Below, piece by piece: positions 52,330-64,000 of a DNA stretch of 64,000 nucleotides. Source of the stretch: Candidatus Rhodoblastus alkanivorans. Its GTDB lineage: Bacteria > Pseudomonadota > Alphaproteobacteria > Rhizobiales > Beijerinckiaceae. The stretch is from the NCBI RefSeq assembly GCF_022760755.1, contig NZ_JAIVFP010000001.1:1840001-1904000 (forward strand), in the 5' to 3' direction. The notes beneath the pieces are model-generated. The model did no database searches. It was given only the letters and a program-made list of their open reading frames with translations, and was not told where the DNA came from. The position numbers and the translations under genes were made by a program. Positions within the stretch are counted from its first letter, which is position 1. Each line of letters starts with the position of its first letter.

Positions 52330-53741
52330 ACGACCTCGAACCACGCTGCCAAACCGTTGGCGAAATGGTCCAAGATCGCGGAAGCCACCAGCCATTTTCC
52401 GGGATTGTCGGCGACGAAGGCGATATGCTTGGTCCGTTTCGGCGGCACGATCACGCTGTCGCGCCAATAGGGCTCCCAGCCGTCGTCGAGGTCGTGCAGC
52501 AGCCGCACGACATGGCCTTGAACGTGAATAGCCTGTGCAAACAGGGATTTGTTCACAAGGCCTAAAGTGACGGGCGAGCCCTTCTTCACCGAGAACAGTG
52601 GCGGGCCGTCGAGGCCGGTCGAACTCCTGCCGTTGATCGACCACACCCGACGCAGGGCCTCGCCGGTCGGTTTGTAGCGGGAAGGCGTGGTTCGGGTCGC
52701 GCCGCCGGCGATGACGAGATCGAGCCTTTTCGATTTTTCCAGCCGGATTTCGGCGGGCAGGAGCGGGTTGAGCGGCGGCGCGGCGATGGGCGGCGCCGGC
52801 GGCCTGACGGCGCCTTTGGTCCGGATTTCGAGCAAGGTGAGGTCCGGCAGTTCGGCCTCGCCGCGCAGGATCAGCTTGAAACTCTGGTTCTCGGTCGGGG
52901 CGAGGTCGAGCAGCAGGTCGCAGCGCGCGCCGGGGCCGAGCGGCAGGGTGCGGTCGTGCGGCTCGAACGGGTCGCAGAATTGGCCGTCGAGCGCGATCGC
53001 CTTGAGGTCGCCGCCCGGCAAATAGAGAGACATGATTCGCGCCGTGGCGGCGTTGACGAGCCGCAGGCGCAACCGCGCGCCGGGCGCGAAAGTCAGCGGC
53101 GCGGGTTTCGCGCGTGCATTGACGCTGCCGACCGCGCCGAGCCGGCCCTGACGCAAAACGTCGGCCGGATGGTCGAAATCGGGGACGATCTGGCCCTTGG
53201 CGTCCAGCCGCCAGTCGTCGAGGACGAGAATCAGCTCGGAATCCGAGAAGATCGGCTTGGGCTCGTCGACGATGACGACGCCTTGGAGTCCGCGCCCGAG
53301 CTGTTCGCCGGAAAAAGGTTGGATGAGCGGCTGATAGAAAAAAGTCCCGGCGTCGGGCGGGGTGAAGCGGAAGTCGCGGCTCTCGCCGGGCGCCAAAGAT
53401 TTATGCACAAGACCGGCGGCGCCGTCTATTTCATTGGCAATTCGCATCCCGCGCCAATGCAAAGCGGTCGGTTGATCGAGCTTGTTGATCAGCCGCGCCT
53501 TGATCTCCTGGCCAAGCCTCACCCGCAGCAGAGGCCCGGGAACGTCGCCGCCGAAACCCCAGATTTTGGTCTGCGCCGCCGGCGCCGGCAGCAGGGGGAC
53601 GGCGCCGGGACGCGCTTCGAGCAGGGTGAAGCCGTCGTCGCCTGGGGCGGGCGGCGTTTTCTCGTCCGCTCCTGCCGGCCGCAGTCCGGCGATGAGCGTT
53701 GCGACGATGGAGCCAGTGAAGGCGCGGCGGTGCAGGCGCAT
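52326..53741 (-). CDS. Multicopper-oxidase-like protein lacking most copper ligands
   Basis: The 471-residue exported protein has a Tat-like signal (about 1-25, RRAFTGSIVATLIAGLRPAG) and three cupredoxin domains. The fold is intact, but the copper sites are not: the first motif is LHWRGMR, not HWHG; the second is FFYQPLIQP, not YHxH; the third is QAIHVQGHVV, not HPxHLHGH; the last is ASAILDHFANGL, not HCHIxxHxxxGM. The type-1 Cys and about five of the ten ligand His are lost, so it should not be a redox enzyme. FtsP/SufI of E. coli is a similar non-copper scaffold; this may be one too. It is full length without stop codons, so it is kept by selection or very recently changed. Confidence 0.8.
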   Translation of the reverse strand: MRLHRRAFTGSIVATLIAGLRPAGADEKTPPAPGDDGFTLLEARPGAVPLLPAPAAQTKIWGFGGDVPGPLLRVRLGQEIKARLINKLDQPTALHWRGMRIANEIDGAAGLVHKSLAPGESRDFRFTPPDAGTFFYQPLIQPFSGEQLGRGLQGVVIVDEPKPIFSDSELILVLDDWRLDAKGQIVPDFDHPADVLRQGRLGAVGSVNARAKPAPLTFAPGARLRLRLVNAATARIMSLYLPGGDLKAIALDGQFCDPFEPHDRTLPLGPGARCDLLLDLAPTENQSFKLILRGEAELPDLTLLEIRTKGAVRPPAPPIAAPPLNPLLPAEIRLEKSKRLDLVIAGGATRTTPSRYKPTGEALRRVWSINGRSSTGLDGPPLFSVKKGSPVTLGLVNKSLFAQAIHVQGHVVRLLHDLDDGWEPYWRDSVIVPPKRTKHIAFVADNPGKWLVASAILDHFANGLAAWFEVV

Positions 53742-53826
53742 TGGGCGTTCCGGGTGACGACGCGGAAATCTTATCAGATTTCCGCGCGTAGAGCCCCGGC
53801 GCGATTCCCGCAGATTCCGGAGCGGC

Positions 53827-54240
53827 TCACGTCGCCGCCGGCAAGCCCTGCATGATGTTGCCTTTCACCGGCCGCGAGGCGAAAGTGCGCCAGACCAGCC
53901 GCCAGTTCATCGGCTCCCGGCGGTTCCAGGGCATGAGCGACAGGCAGCGCGCCAGGGTGCAATAGCCGAACAGGACCTGGGCCAGGGTTCCGATCGCCAG
54001 GATCCAGTAAAGCCAGCGCAAAGGCGGCAGAAAAGCCAGCAGGAGCAGGCCCGTGTAAGCGACGCGGACCTGCGTCGGGAAGGCGGCGAAAGCCCCGGTT
54101 CTCCAGCGGAAATGAACGATCTGGACGCAGGAGAGCGCAATCGCGAGCAGGAATCCTTCTTCATGGCCGGCGAGGCCGAGGAAGAGCAGGACGTCGGTCG
54201 CCGCCCAATACCACCAGCTGAATTCGCGATAGAGAATCAT
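53827..54240 (-). CDS. Small integral membrane protein of unknown function
   Basis: The 137-residue protein has four predicted helices: FSWWYWAATDVLLFLGLAG (about 7-25), EGFLLAIALSCVQIVHFRW (about 28-46), VAYTGLLLLAFLPPLRWLYW (about 60-79) and ILAIGTLAQVLFGYCTLARC (about 80-99), then a C-terminal cytosolic part with NWRLVWRTFASRPVKG. I know no family name, but such proteins are often encoded next to DsrE-type sulfur proteins. It lies 35 bases after the DsrE gene on the same strand. Confidence 0.6.
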   Translation of the reverse strand: MILYREFSWWYWAATDVLLFLGLAGHEEGFLLAIALSCVQIVHFRWRTGAFAAFPTQVRVAYTGLLLLAFLPPLRWLYWILAIGTLAQVLFGYCTLARCLSLMPWNRREPMNWRLVWRTFASRPVKGNIMQGLPAAT

Positions 54241-54252
54241 CCCGGTTTCTCC

Positions 54253-54281
54253 TTATTGATCTAGCAGTTATTGATCTAGAA
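54253..54281. repeat. Short direct repeat TTATTGATCTAG, two copies
   Basis: The 12-base sequence occurs twice (about 54253-54264 and 54270-54281), separated by five bases and reaching the end of the DsrE gene. It could be a regulator site or a local duplication. Confidence 0.5.
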
Positions 54282-54644
54282 GCTCAAAGTGGCCGCTCCG
54301 CCCTTGATCAATTCGTGGACGTTGCTCGCCCCCGCGATGACCACGCCGTCGATCAGGTCTTCCTGGGAATAGCCGCGGCTCTTGACGCAGGGCGTGCACG
54401 CCCAGATGGCGCCGCCGCGGGCGAGAAAATCGCGCATCATGTCCGCCAGCGGCTCCAGAGGCTTGACATGGGTGGCGTCGGCGGCGCGGCGCCGGGCGAT
54501 ATCGACGCCGGAACTGGTAAGAAAAATGGAGACCTTCAGGCCCGCCGTCATGCCGCCAAGCGCAATGGTCAAGCCGGCGGACGATAATTCATGGTCGATT
54601 CCATGTGTCACCATGACGACGAGATCGCGGGCGTCTTGACTCAT
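54276..54644 (-). CDS. DsrE-family sulfur-handling protein
   Basis: The 122-residue protein has the DsrE/TusD fold: LVVMVTHGIDHELSSAGLTI, VSIFLTSSGVDIARRRAADA and WACTPCVKSRGYSQEDLIDG. The CxxC pair in WACTPC lies where TusD/DsrE proteins have an active Cys, so it may carry persulfide sulfur. The ATG at 54644 is preferred to an in-frame ATG at 54680; it gives MSQDARDLVVMV, the usual start. It is divergent from the AraC regulator, 65 bases apart, which suggests that regulator controls it. Confidence 0.8.
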   Translation of the reverse strand: MSQDARDLVVMVTHGIDHELSSAGLTIALGGMTAGLKVSIFLTSSGVDIARRRAADATHVKPLEPLADMMRDFLARGGAIWACTPCVKSRGYSQEDLIDGVVIAGASNVHELIKGGAATLSF

Positions 54645-54709
54645 CTTTGCCTCCCACCGATGTTTGTTGGACATCGGCAAAAGTGTAATTTTCGCCGCGA
54701 GGCGACGCC

Positions 54710-55717
54710 ATGGCCGGGACGCCGGAAGATTTGATCGAAACGCCGTCGGACGGGCGGGACCTGCTTTCCGACCTGCTCAGCGGGATGCGCCTTTCCGGCA
54801 CGGTGTTGTTTCGCGCCGAATTTCGCGAGCCCTGGTCGGTGGTTACACCCGATGGTTGCCATCTCGCCCAGGTCCTGCCCTTCCGCACCGAACACATCAT
54901 CCCCTTTCACATCATCGCCGCCGGCGGTTGCTGGCTCGGTTTGCGGAATGACGCGCCCGTCTGGCTGGCGGAGGGCGATGCGGTGCTGTTGCCCTATGGC
55001 GATAGTCACGGCCTTTACGGGCGCGAAACCGCCGCCGCGGTCGAGGTCGGCAAATTGTTGCCGCCGCCGCCCTGGCCCGACATATTGGTGGTCGAACACG
55101 GCGGCGCGGGCGCGAAAACTTCGGTCATCTGCGGCTTTCTGCAATGTGACGAACTGCTGTTCCATCCTTTGCTGCGCCATCTGCCGCGGCTCTTGCACGT
55201 CAGCTCCGGCGAGGAGACGGGCGATCGCTGGCTCGGCTCGACGATCCGCCATACGGCAGATGAGACGAGCCGGCTGAGCCCCGGCTCGCGCAGCATGCTG
55301 CCGCGCCTGACCGAATTGATGTTCGTGGAGATATTGCGCGCGCATATCCACGGCCTGTCGGCCGACGACGCCGGCTGGTTCGCGGCGCTGAACGATCCGG
55401 TGGCGGGGGCGGCCCTCAAATGGCTGCACGCCGAGCCGATGAAGGATTGGAGCGTGGAGGAGCTGGCGCGCCGGGTCGGGACCTCGCGCAGCGTGCTCAA
55501 CGAGCATTTCCGCCGCTATCTCGACCAGCCGCCGATACGCTATCTGGCGAAATGGCGGCTGCAACTGGCGGCGCAGCAGATGAAGACGGACAGCCTTCCC
55601 ATGAAGGCCATAGCCGAGCAGTATGGCTATGAATCGGAAGCCGCCTTCAACCGCGCCTTCAAGCGCTGTTTCGGCCTGCCGCCCGGCGACTGGCGCAAGC
55701 GGCAGGCGCGGAACTGA
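54710..55717 (+). CDS. AraC-family transcriptional regulator with cupin domain
   Basis: The 335-residue protein has an N-terminal cupin-like sensor domain (about 25-180; CHLAQVLPFRTEHIIPFHII, WLAEGDAVLLPYGDSHGLYG) and a C-terminal AraC/XylS double helix-turn-helix (about 240-330; WSVEELARRVGTSRSVLNEH, PIRYLAKWRLQLAAQQMKTD and AIAEQYGYESEAAFNRAFKR). It resembles AraC regulators beside oxidoreductase or DsrE genes. It is divergent from the DsrE gene, so it probably controls the DsrE/membrane-protein pair; the effector is unknown. Start: ATG at 54710. Confidence 0.9.
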   Translation: MAGTPEDLIETPSDGRDLLSDLLSGMRLSGTVLFRAEFREPWSVVTPDGCHLAQVLPFRTEHIIPFHIIAAGGCWLGLRNDAPVWLAEGDAVLLPYGDSHGLYGRETAAAVEVGKLLPPPPWPDILVVEHGGAGAKTSVICGFLQCDELLFHPLLRHLPRLLHVSSGEETGDRWLGSTIRHTADETSRLSPGSRSMLPRLTELMFVEILRAHIHGLSADDAGWFAALNDPVAGAALKWLHAEPMKDWSVEELARRVGTSRSVLNEHFRRYLDQPPIRYLAKWRLQLAAQQMKTDSLPMKAIAEQYGYESEAAFNRAFKRCFGLPPGDWRKRQARN

Positions 55718-55831
55718 CGGCGAGACGCGTGAAAGGCGCGCGATCCCATTTTTTTGCTGCTTTCCTTTTGTGTCATTGCTATAGAGCGCAGCCTACGTGG
55801 GCGGTCGGCGAAAGCCGGCGGAATGGCGCGC

Positions 55832-55916
55832 GCGGGCGTGGCGGAATTGGTAGACGCGCCGGATTTAGGTTCCGGTGGTGAAAATCGTGGGGGTTCGAGT
55901 CCCTCCGCCCGCACCA
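55832..55916 (+). tRNA. tRNA-Leu (anticodon TAG)
   Basis: An 85-base tRNA starts GCGGGCG and ends CGCCCGC-A-CCA with the CCA end encoded. The anticodon arm CCGGA-TTTAGGT-TCCGG gives anticodon TAG, which reads CUN leucine codons. The variable arm TGGTGAAAATCG is class II as in leucine tRNAs, and the T-arm has GGTTCGAGTCC. It lies 89 bases upstream of tig. Confidence 0.97.
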
Positions 55917-56005
55917 GTACGGCGCCAAACGCTCGAATCGGCTGGTTTCATCCCGCAAATGGCCAAAGAGCTATCGCGGTGGAGAGGTTTGAGAAGGTTT
56001 TGACG

Positions 56006-57364
56006 ATGCAGACGACGGAAACGCTTTCGCAGGGGCTGAAGCGCGAATATCAGGTGGTGCTCGCGGCTGCGGAGCTTGCGGAGAAGCTTGAGGCCCAGCT
56101 TGCCGAGATGAAGGACAAGGTGCGCATCAACGGCTTCCGCCCGGGCAAGGTCCCGGCCAGCCATTTGAAGCGTCTTTACGGCAAATCGATCATGGGCGAC
56201 GTCGTCCAGCAGGCCGTGACCGACGCCCAGAACAAAATTCTCTCCGACAACAACATGCGCCTTGCCGGCCAACCCAAGCTGGATTTCCCGGAAGACCGCG
56301 ACGAAATGGAAAAGGTGCTGGAGGCGACCGGCGACCTGTCCTTCAAGATCGCTTTCGAAGTGTTGCCGAGCTTCGAAGTCGGCTCGTTCGAGGATATCGA
56401 GCTTGAGCGTCTGGTCGCGGAGGTTCCGGAAGAGGAAATCGAGCAGCAGCTCAAGGCCCTGGCCGATGGCAATCGCGCCTATGCCGACCGCGAGGAGGGC
56501 GCCGAGGCTCAGAATGGCGACAAGCTGACCATCGATTTCGTCGGTCGCATCGGCGACGAAGCTTTTGAGGGCGGCGCGGCCGAGGGCGTCGATCTGGTGC
56601 TCGGCTCCGGCTCGTTCATTCCGGGCTTCGAGGCTCAACTCGAAGGGGCCAAGGTTGGCGACGAACGCAAGGTCACGGTGACCTTCCCGGAGGACTATCA
56701 GGCCGCACACCTCGCCGGCAAGGAAGCCGTCTTCGACGTCACGGTCAAGGTGGTCGCCGCGCCGCAAGAGGTCGCGATCGACGACGAACTGGCCAAGAAA
56801 TTCGGGCTGGAGAGTCTCGACAAACTGCGCGAGGCGGTCATCGCGCGAATCAAGGCGGATTATGACCGGGCCTCGCGCGAAAAGCTGAAGCGCGCCCTGC
56901 TCGACGCCCTCGACAAGAAGTTCGATTTCGAATTGCCGCAGGACATGGTCGAGCATGAATTCAACGGCATCTGGGGGCAGATCCAGGCCGAGCAGAACGC
57001 CGCCGGCAAGACCTTTGCCGACGAGGGCACGACCGAGGAGGCGCAGCGCGCCGAATATCGCCGCATCGCCGAGCGCCGGGTGCGCCTCGGCCTGGTCGTG
57101 GCGGAAGTCGGCGACAAGGCGGGCGTTCGCGTGGGCGACGACGAGGTGACCCGCGCCATCGTTGAGCGCGCCCGCCAGTTCCCCGGCCAGGAGAAGCTGT
57201 TCTGGGAATATTACCAGAAGAATCCGCAGGCTCTGGCCGAGATTCGCGCGCCGATCTATGAGGAAAAGGTGGTCGATCACATCGTCGGGCAGGCGAAGGT
57301 GACCGACAAGACCGTCGCGAAGGAAGAGCTGTTCAAGGCCGAGGACGAAGAAAAGACGGCCTGA
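56006..57364 (+). CDS. tig: Trigger factor
   Basis: The 452-residue chaperone binds at the ribosome exit tunnel and helps new proteins fold. The N-terminal ribosome-binding domain contains [20 protein letters not shown] with the FRxGKxP signature. The FKBP-type prolyl isomerase domain follows ([39 protein letters not shown]), then the long helical C-terminal domain. The start ATG at 56006 is preferred over an in-frame upstream ATG at 55754 because it gives the family start [17 protein letters not shown] strong terminator follows. It is upstream of clpP, clpX and lon. Confidence 0.96.
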   Translation: MQTTETLSQGLKREYQVVLAAAELAEKLEAQLAEMKDKVRINGFRPGKVPASHLKRLYGKSIMGDVVQQAVTDAQNKILSDNNMRLAGQPKLDFPEDRDEMEKVLEATGDLSFKIAFEVLPSFEVGSFEDIELERLVAEVPEEEIEQQLKALADGNRAYADREEGAEAQNGDKLTIDFVGRIGDEAFEGGAAEGVDLVLGSGSFIPGFEAQLEGAKVGDERKVTVTFPEDYQAAHLAGKEAVFDVTVKVVAAPQEVAIDDELAKKFGLESLDKLREAVIARIKADYDRASREKLKRALLDALDKKFDFELPQDMVEHEFNGIWGQIQAEQNAAGKTFADEGTTEEAQRAEYRRIAERRVRLGLVVAEVGDKAGVRVGDDEVTRAIVERARQFPGQEKLFWEYYQKNPQALAEIRAPIYEEKVVDHIVGQAKVTDKTVAKEELFKAEDEEKTA

Positions 57365-57393
57365 GTTCACGACTTTCCAGGTATCGTCCGTCG

Positions 57394-57424
57394 AAACGCC
57401 CGCGTACTCGCGGGCGTTTTCTTT
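57394..57424 (+). terminator. Intrinsic terminator after tig
   Basis: An 11-bp stem (57394-57404 with 57409-57419, loop TACT) is followed by TCTTTT. It separates tig from clpP. Confidence 0.92.
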
Positions 57425-57548
57425 TGTGGCGCATCCGGCTCTTGTGCCGCGCAGTGTGACGTTTGTTGGGAAAGCGCCAAACGACCGATGGAAAGGCGAT
57501 ATTTCCAATTCTCGCGGCGACGAGTCGCCGCGAAAGGCGCCGATCGGC

Positions 57549-57740
57549 TTATTTCCAGCCGGCCTCCCTGTCGCATTCGTGCATTTCCACCGGGCGGGAT
57601 TTCTCCCACTGCGTGATCGACCGGGTTTCGCTCTCAGGCATCTTGTTGTCCATGCAGGCGCAATAGGCGGCGACGACTTCGGGCGTGGCGCCGTCGTTCC
57701 TGTTGTCCGCGATGCACCGCTTGATCCAGGCCGCATCGCC
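57549..57740 (-). pseudogene. 3' part of a small exported-protein gene
   Basis: The C-terminal 60 codons (WIKRCIADNRNDGATPEVVA, AYCACMDNKMPESETRSITQ, WEKSRPVEMHECDREAGWK) match a small rhizobial family of exported proteins with four Cys and the ending SxxQWEKxxPxEMxxCDxxAGWK. The expected signal peptide and N-terminus are missing; the frame instead runs antisense through a different remnant to 57887. It is probably a truncated copy. Confidence 0.5.
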
Positions 57741-58047
57741 CGCCCATGCCCTTGAGATCAACCGCGAGGCCTTCGGCCGCTGTGACGAGGTGATGTCGGC
57801 CTCCGCCGCCGACTTCCAGGAGAAGCTCGCCGCCTTCCTGGTCAGGCTTGACGCCGCCGGCAGGCTGAGACTCAGCTCGGATTTCACTTTCGACGAAGCC
57901 GCTCAACTCCTCGCCGACGGCGCCCGCGGCGTCAACGAGACTTTGCAGCCGCGCCCCGCCGCGACCCTTTCGGAGCGTTACCGCCGAATGTGTGCGGGCG
58001 GTGCTCTTCGGTTGCGCGGAGAGGTGAGGGGGCCGCTCCGGAAATAA
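57741..58047 (+). pseudogene. Possible 3' remnant of a TetR-type regulator
   Basis: The plus-strand frame LEINREAFGRCDEVMSASAA, DFQEKLAAFLVRLDAAGRLR and MCAGGALRLRGEVRG resembles the C-terminal ligand-binding half of TetR proteins, in which a helix ending 'AGRLR' is followed by a region binding the effector and a short LRG-type end. No helix-turn-helix half is present. It abuts the truncated exported-protein gene head to head near 57740. The call is tentative. Confidence 0.35.
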
Positions 58048-58356
58048 GTCGGGATGGAACTCATGCGTCATGCGCCGGCCATTGGCCGCCATCGCCGCCC
58101 GGTGACGCGTTCCCAGCAGATTCTTAGAACTTTTTTCACACGCGCCCGCCTATTGCTCGGGTTCGTGTCGCGCGGCGCCGGGCCGATTCGGGCTCCGCCA
58201 CGCGGCGGCTGAATTTTCCCGCGAGTCGTGTCTGCCCTGTTTCGGCCCCGATCTTGCATTTTTGTGACGAGGCGTGGCGGCCATTGCCTCGGCCGGCAAG
58301 CGCATTATGTTGGGATGAGGCAAAACAGCGGCGAATCCCGCCGAAGGAAATGGTCT
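58048..58356. other. clpP upstream region
   Basis: No gene is recognised. The clpP promoter should lie here. An AAGGA ribosome site is at 58344-58348. I see no clear heat-shock promoter. Confidence 0.35.
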
Positions 58357-58986
58357 ATGCGCGATCCGGTTGACGTCTACAATCAATATCTCATCCCGCA
58401 AGTCATCGAGAACACCCCGCGCGGCGAGCGCGGCTTCGATATTTACTCACGGCTGCTGCGCGAGCGAATCGTCTTCCTGACCGGCCCGGTCGAGGACGGC
58501 ATGGCCTCGGTCATCATCGCGCAATTGCTGTTCCTCGAAGCCGAGAATCCGAAGAAGGAAATCTCGATGTACATCAATTCGCCGGGCGGAGTGGTCACCG
58601 CCGGCATGGCGATCTACGACACGATGCAGTTCATCAAGCCCAAGGTTTCGACGCTCTGCGTCGGCCAGGCGGCCTCGATGGGCTCGCTGCTTTTGTGCGG
58701 GGGCGAAGCGGGCATGCGATTCGCGCTTCCCAACGCCCGAATCATGGTGCACCAGCCTTCCGGCGGCTTCCAGGGCCAGGCTTCGGACATTTTGCGCCAT
58801 GCCGAAGACATCATGAAGGTCAAGAAACGCCTGAACGAGATCTATGTGAAGCACACGGGTCAGGATTACGACACGATCGAGAGCACCCTCGATCGCGATC
58901 ATTTCATGGCGGCCGAGGACGCCAAGGCCTTCGGCCTGATCGACGACGTGCTCAGCAAGCGTCCGGAGGAGTCGCCGGAGAAATGA
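58357..58986 (+). CDS. clpP: ATP-dependent Clp protease proteolytic subunit
   Basis: The 209-residue serine peptidase forms two stacked heptameric rings and works with ClpX or ClpA. The catalytic triad is Ser in [17 protein letters not shown], His in [19 protein letters not shown] and Asp in [40 protein letters not shown] is the substrate-binding strand. The ATG at 58357 is preferred (AAGGA nine bases upstream, [15 protein letters not shown] start); an earlier in-frame ATG at 58315 lacks a site. Near the stop codon a 17-18 bp unit repeats. Confidence 0.96.
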   Translation: MRDPVDVYNQYLIPQVIENTPRGERGFDIYSRLLRERIVFLTGPVEDGMASVIIAQLLFLEAENPKKEISMYINSPGGVVTAGMAIYDTMQFIKPKVSTLCVGQAASMGSLLLCGGEAGMRFALPNARIMVHQPSGGFQGQASDILRHAEDIMKVKKRLNEIYVKHTGQDYDTIESTLDRDHFMAAEDAKAFGLIDDVLSKRPEESPEK

Positions 58987-59020
58987 TGTCGCCGGAGAAA
59001 TGGGGGCGCCGGAGAAATGA
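58971..59020. repeat. Minisatellite of a 17-18 bp unit across the clpP stop codon
   Basis: The unit GTCGCCGGAGAAATG occurs about three times from 58971 to 59020. The first copy includes the clpP stop codon. Slippage in the number of units could change the C-terminus, for example by copy loss. Confidence 0.6.
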
Positions 59021-59265
59021 GGATGAATGTCTGGGGACGGCGCCCACTTTGCATGGCGTCCCGCACAATGCGAAGCTTGCCATCAGCGACCATGGGCATA
59101 CATTAGCATTTTGAACTAGATGGAAGAACCGGGGCGCGTAAGCGCGGATTCGTCGAACCGGCGGCGAGAATCCCAGCGGCCTCAGGCGGATTTTTCCGCC
59201 GGGGGCGGCGCAAGCGGGTCGAACGGCGCCGGAAGGGGGCGCCGTTCAGCCGCAAGGAGAAGCTC

Positions 59266-60531
<1,266 letters not shown>

Positions 60532-60872
60532 AGTGAAGGCAATGGGGGTTTATGAGGCTGCCTCAAACGCGAAGAGCGCTTGAAAGGGGGTCGAAAAACC
60601 CCATCTGCGGATAATGTTAACCAATCGCCGCCGATGCTTGAAAAGGTCGCGCGGCGCATGGGGCGGAGGCCGTCGGCGCCGCGAAACTGTTCCGGGTCGC
60701 TCCGCGAATCGGGACAGGGCAGACAGAGGTTGCAGCCCCTTTCGATCCCGCGCGGATCGTCAGGGCGCAAGGGCCGGCGTCTCAAAGCCACGTGGGCGTG
60801 GCGGGAATTCTTTCGGGCGGATCCCATCGCCCCGGAGAAGGACCGGTGCGCCATGACAGATAGGATTCAGTG
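60532..60872. other. clpX-lon intergenic region
   Basis: The region contains the possible heat-shock promoter at 60579-60609 and a ribosome site AGGAT at 60863-60867. Open frames lack a recognisable product. Confidence 0.45.
60579..60609 (+). promoter_or_regulatory. Possible RpoH (sigma-32) promoter of lon
   Basis: CTTGAAA (60579-60585) and CCCATCTGCG (60600-60609), with 17 bases between CTTG and the second block, fit the alphaproteobacterial heat-shock consensus CTTG-N17-CYTATNTNNG with one mismatch. It lies about 264 bases before the lon start, a long leader. Confidence 0.4.
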
Positions 60873-63296
<2,424 letters not shown>

Positions 63297-63619
63297 AGCG
63301 CGACGCCGTTCGAACGCTGGAAAAAAGCCGGGATGCGGGCGCATCCCGGCTTTTTCGCGCAGCACATCCCGAATGCGGCGCGAAAGCTTGGCTTTTTTTC
63401 GGCATTTTCGGCCTGTTTGGTTTGCGGTCGCTTGCTTTGCCACGGATTCAAAGGGAAAGTGGCGGCGTCGAAAGGGTGCGATTCGAGTTGCGGTCGCCCT
63501 CGCGGCGCCTTATTCGTCCGCGCCTCGACGGGAAATCAATTTCCGCGGCGTCGGGGGCGCCGTGGCAGGTCACCTTGGCGCTCTCCGGCGAGAAGCGCCC
63601 CATTCAAGGAAAAAACGAG
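63297..63619. other. lon-hup intergenic region
   Basis: Holds the lon terminator at 63322-63355 and, downstream of it, the presumed hup promoter, where AT-rich and T-rich blocks around 63390-63425 are visible. No gene is recognised. Confidence 0.45.
63322..63355 (+). terminator. Intrinsic terminator after lon
   Basis: A long stem (A-rich base and GCCGGGATGCG/CGCATCCCGGC, 63327-63350, loop GG) is followed by TTTTT and preceded by A6, so it works on both strands. Confidence 0.93.
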
Positions 63620-63898
63620 ATGACGAACAAAGCCGAATTGATCGATGCGGTGGCGGAAGCGACGGAAAGCTCGAAGGCGGCCGCCGGTGTGGCGCTCGAC
63701 GCGGTGATTGCGGCCATAACCGACGCTCTGCACAAAGGCGAAGAAGTCCGTTTGGTTGGTTTCGGCACGTTCTCCGTCAAGACCCGCGCGGCGGGCAAGG
63801 GCCGCAATCCGGCGACCGGCGCCGAGATCGACATTCCGGCGTCCCGCAGCGTCCGCTTCAAGCCCGGCGCTCAGCTCAAGGACATCGTCAACAAGTAA
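63620..63898 (+). CDS. hup: DNA-binding protein HU
   Basis: The 92-residue protein forms HU dimers that bend and compact DNA. MTNKAELIDAVAEATE starts the helical dimer part, LVGFGTFSVKTRAAGKGRNP holds the beta arm with RNP at its tip (GRNPATG), and RSVRFKPGAQLKDIVN ends the C-terminal helix. Length is typical. An AACGAG site lies before the ATG; the promoter lies in the gap to lon. This gene ends the quality-control block. Confidence 0.95.
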   Translation: MTNKAELIDAVAEATESSKAAAGVALDAVIAAITDALHKGEEVRLVGFGTFSVKTRAAGKGRNPATGAEIDIPASRSVRFKPGAQLKDIVNK

Positions 63899-64000
63899 GC
63901 TGGTTCTCGCCCGGGCGCGGCCCGTCCGCGCCTCGGCCGCGACATTCAGTCTTGCCAGCGGCGGCCGCGCGACCTATCTCCGGGGAGGCCCGTCCGGCAG

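Overview
The window is GC-rich (roughly 65%) chromosomal DNA from an alphaproteobacterium, most likely Hyphomicrobiales (Rhizobiales) in or near the Beijerinckiaceae/Methylocystaceae. This placement is inferred from the gene set: a FeuP/FeuQ-like two-component pair, squalene-hopene cyclase, DUF2336, DUF2778, DUF1214 and IalB-type proteins, ActP with DUF485, and the order tRNA-Leu, tig, clpP, clpX, lon, hup. The species cannot be fixed from the sequence alone.

Layout. 1-9.2 kb: a cut DUF2336 gene, a DUF1214-type membrane pair, a PepSY protein with its FeuPQ-like regulators, a surface-antigen-like lipoprotein, a transglutaminase-like enzyme and a conserved membrane protein. 9.3-14.8 kb: PPK2 with a zinc alcohol dehydrogenase, small membrane and secreted proteins, an archaeal/eukaryote-type prolyl-tRNA synthetase and an SPW membrane protein. 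14.84-16.18 kb: a complete IS2-group IS3-family element with a 5-bp target duplication. 16.4-21.6 kb: NUDIX protein, squalene-hopene cyclase and ilvD behind a possible leader. 21.9-27.1 kb: an acetate block (DUF485, ActP, a cNMP/CBS/nucleotidyltransferase protein, a DnaQ-like exonuclease) converging on a SatP-type transporter. 27.4-34.6 kb: enoyl-CoA hydratase, a gutted methyltransferase, an XRE regulator, quinone oxidoreductase with TauE/SafE, and an NMT1-type ABC transporter. 35-42.8 kb: DUF2778 protein, sdhE, mfd, an IS630 remnant, a flavin/2Fe-2S reductase and a HicAB pair. 43-50.3 kb: FMN reductase, patatin, an orphan YejA-like binding protein, IalB, HspQ and a malyl-CoA-lyase-like enzyme. 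50.4-55.7 kb: NAD(P)HX repair enzyme, a double-CDGSH protein, a multicopper-oxidase-like protein that has lost most copper ligands, and a DsrE/membrane protein/AraC group. 55.8-63.9 kb: tRNA-Leu and the protein quality-control run tig, clpP, clpX, lon, then HU.

Most of the window is ordinary core genome. The observations most worth following are the copper-ligand-depleted cupredoxin protein, the acetate-linked nucleotidyltransferase/exonuclease pair, the intact IS2-like element that moved the promoter of the SPW gene away, the methyltransferase that lost its SAM-binding domain, the low-GC insertion inside nnr, the short HicB, and several decayed gene pieces. I found no CRISPR array, prophage or plainly new multi-gene system.
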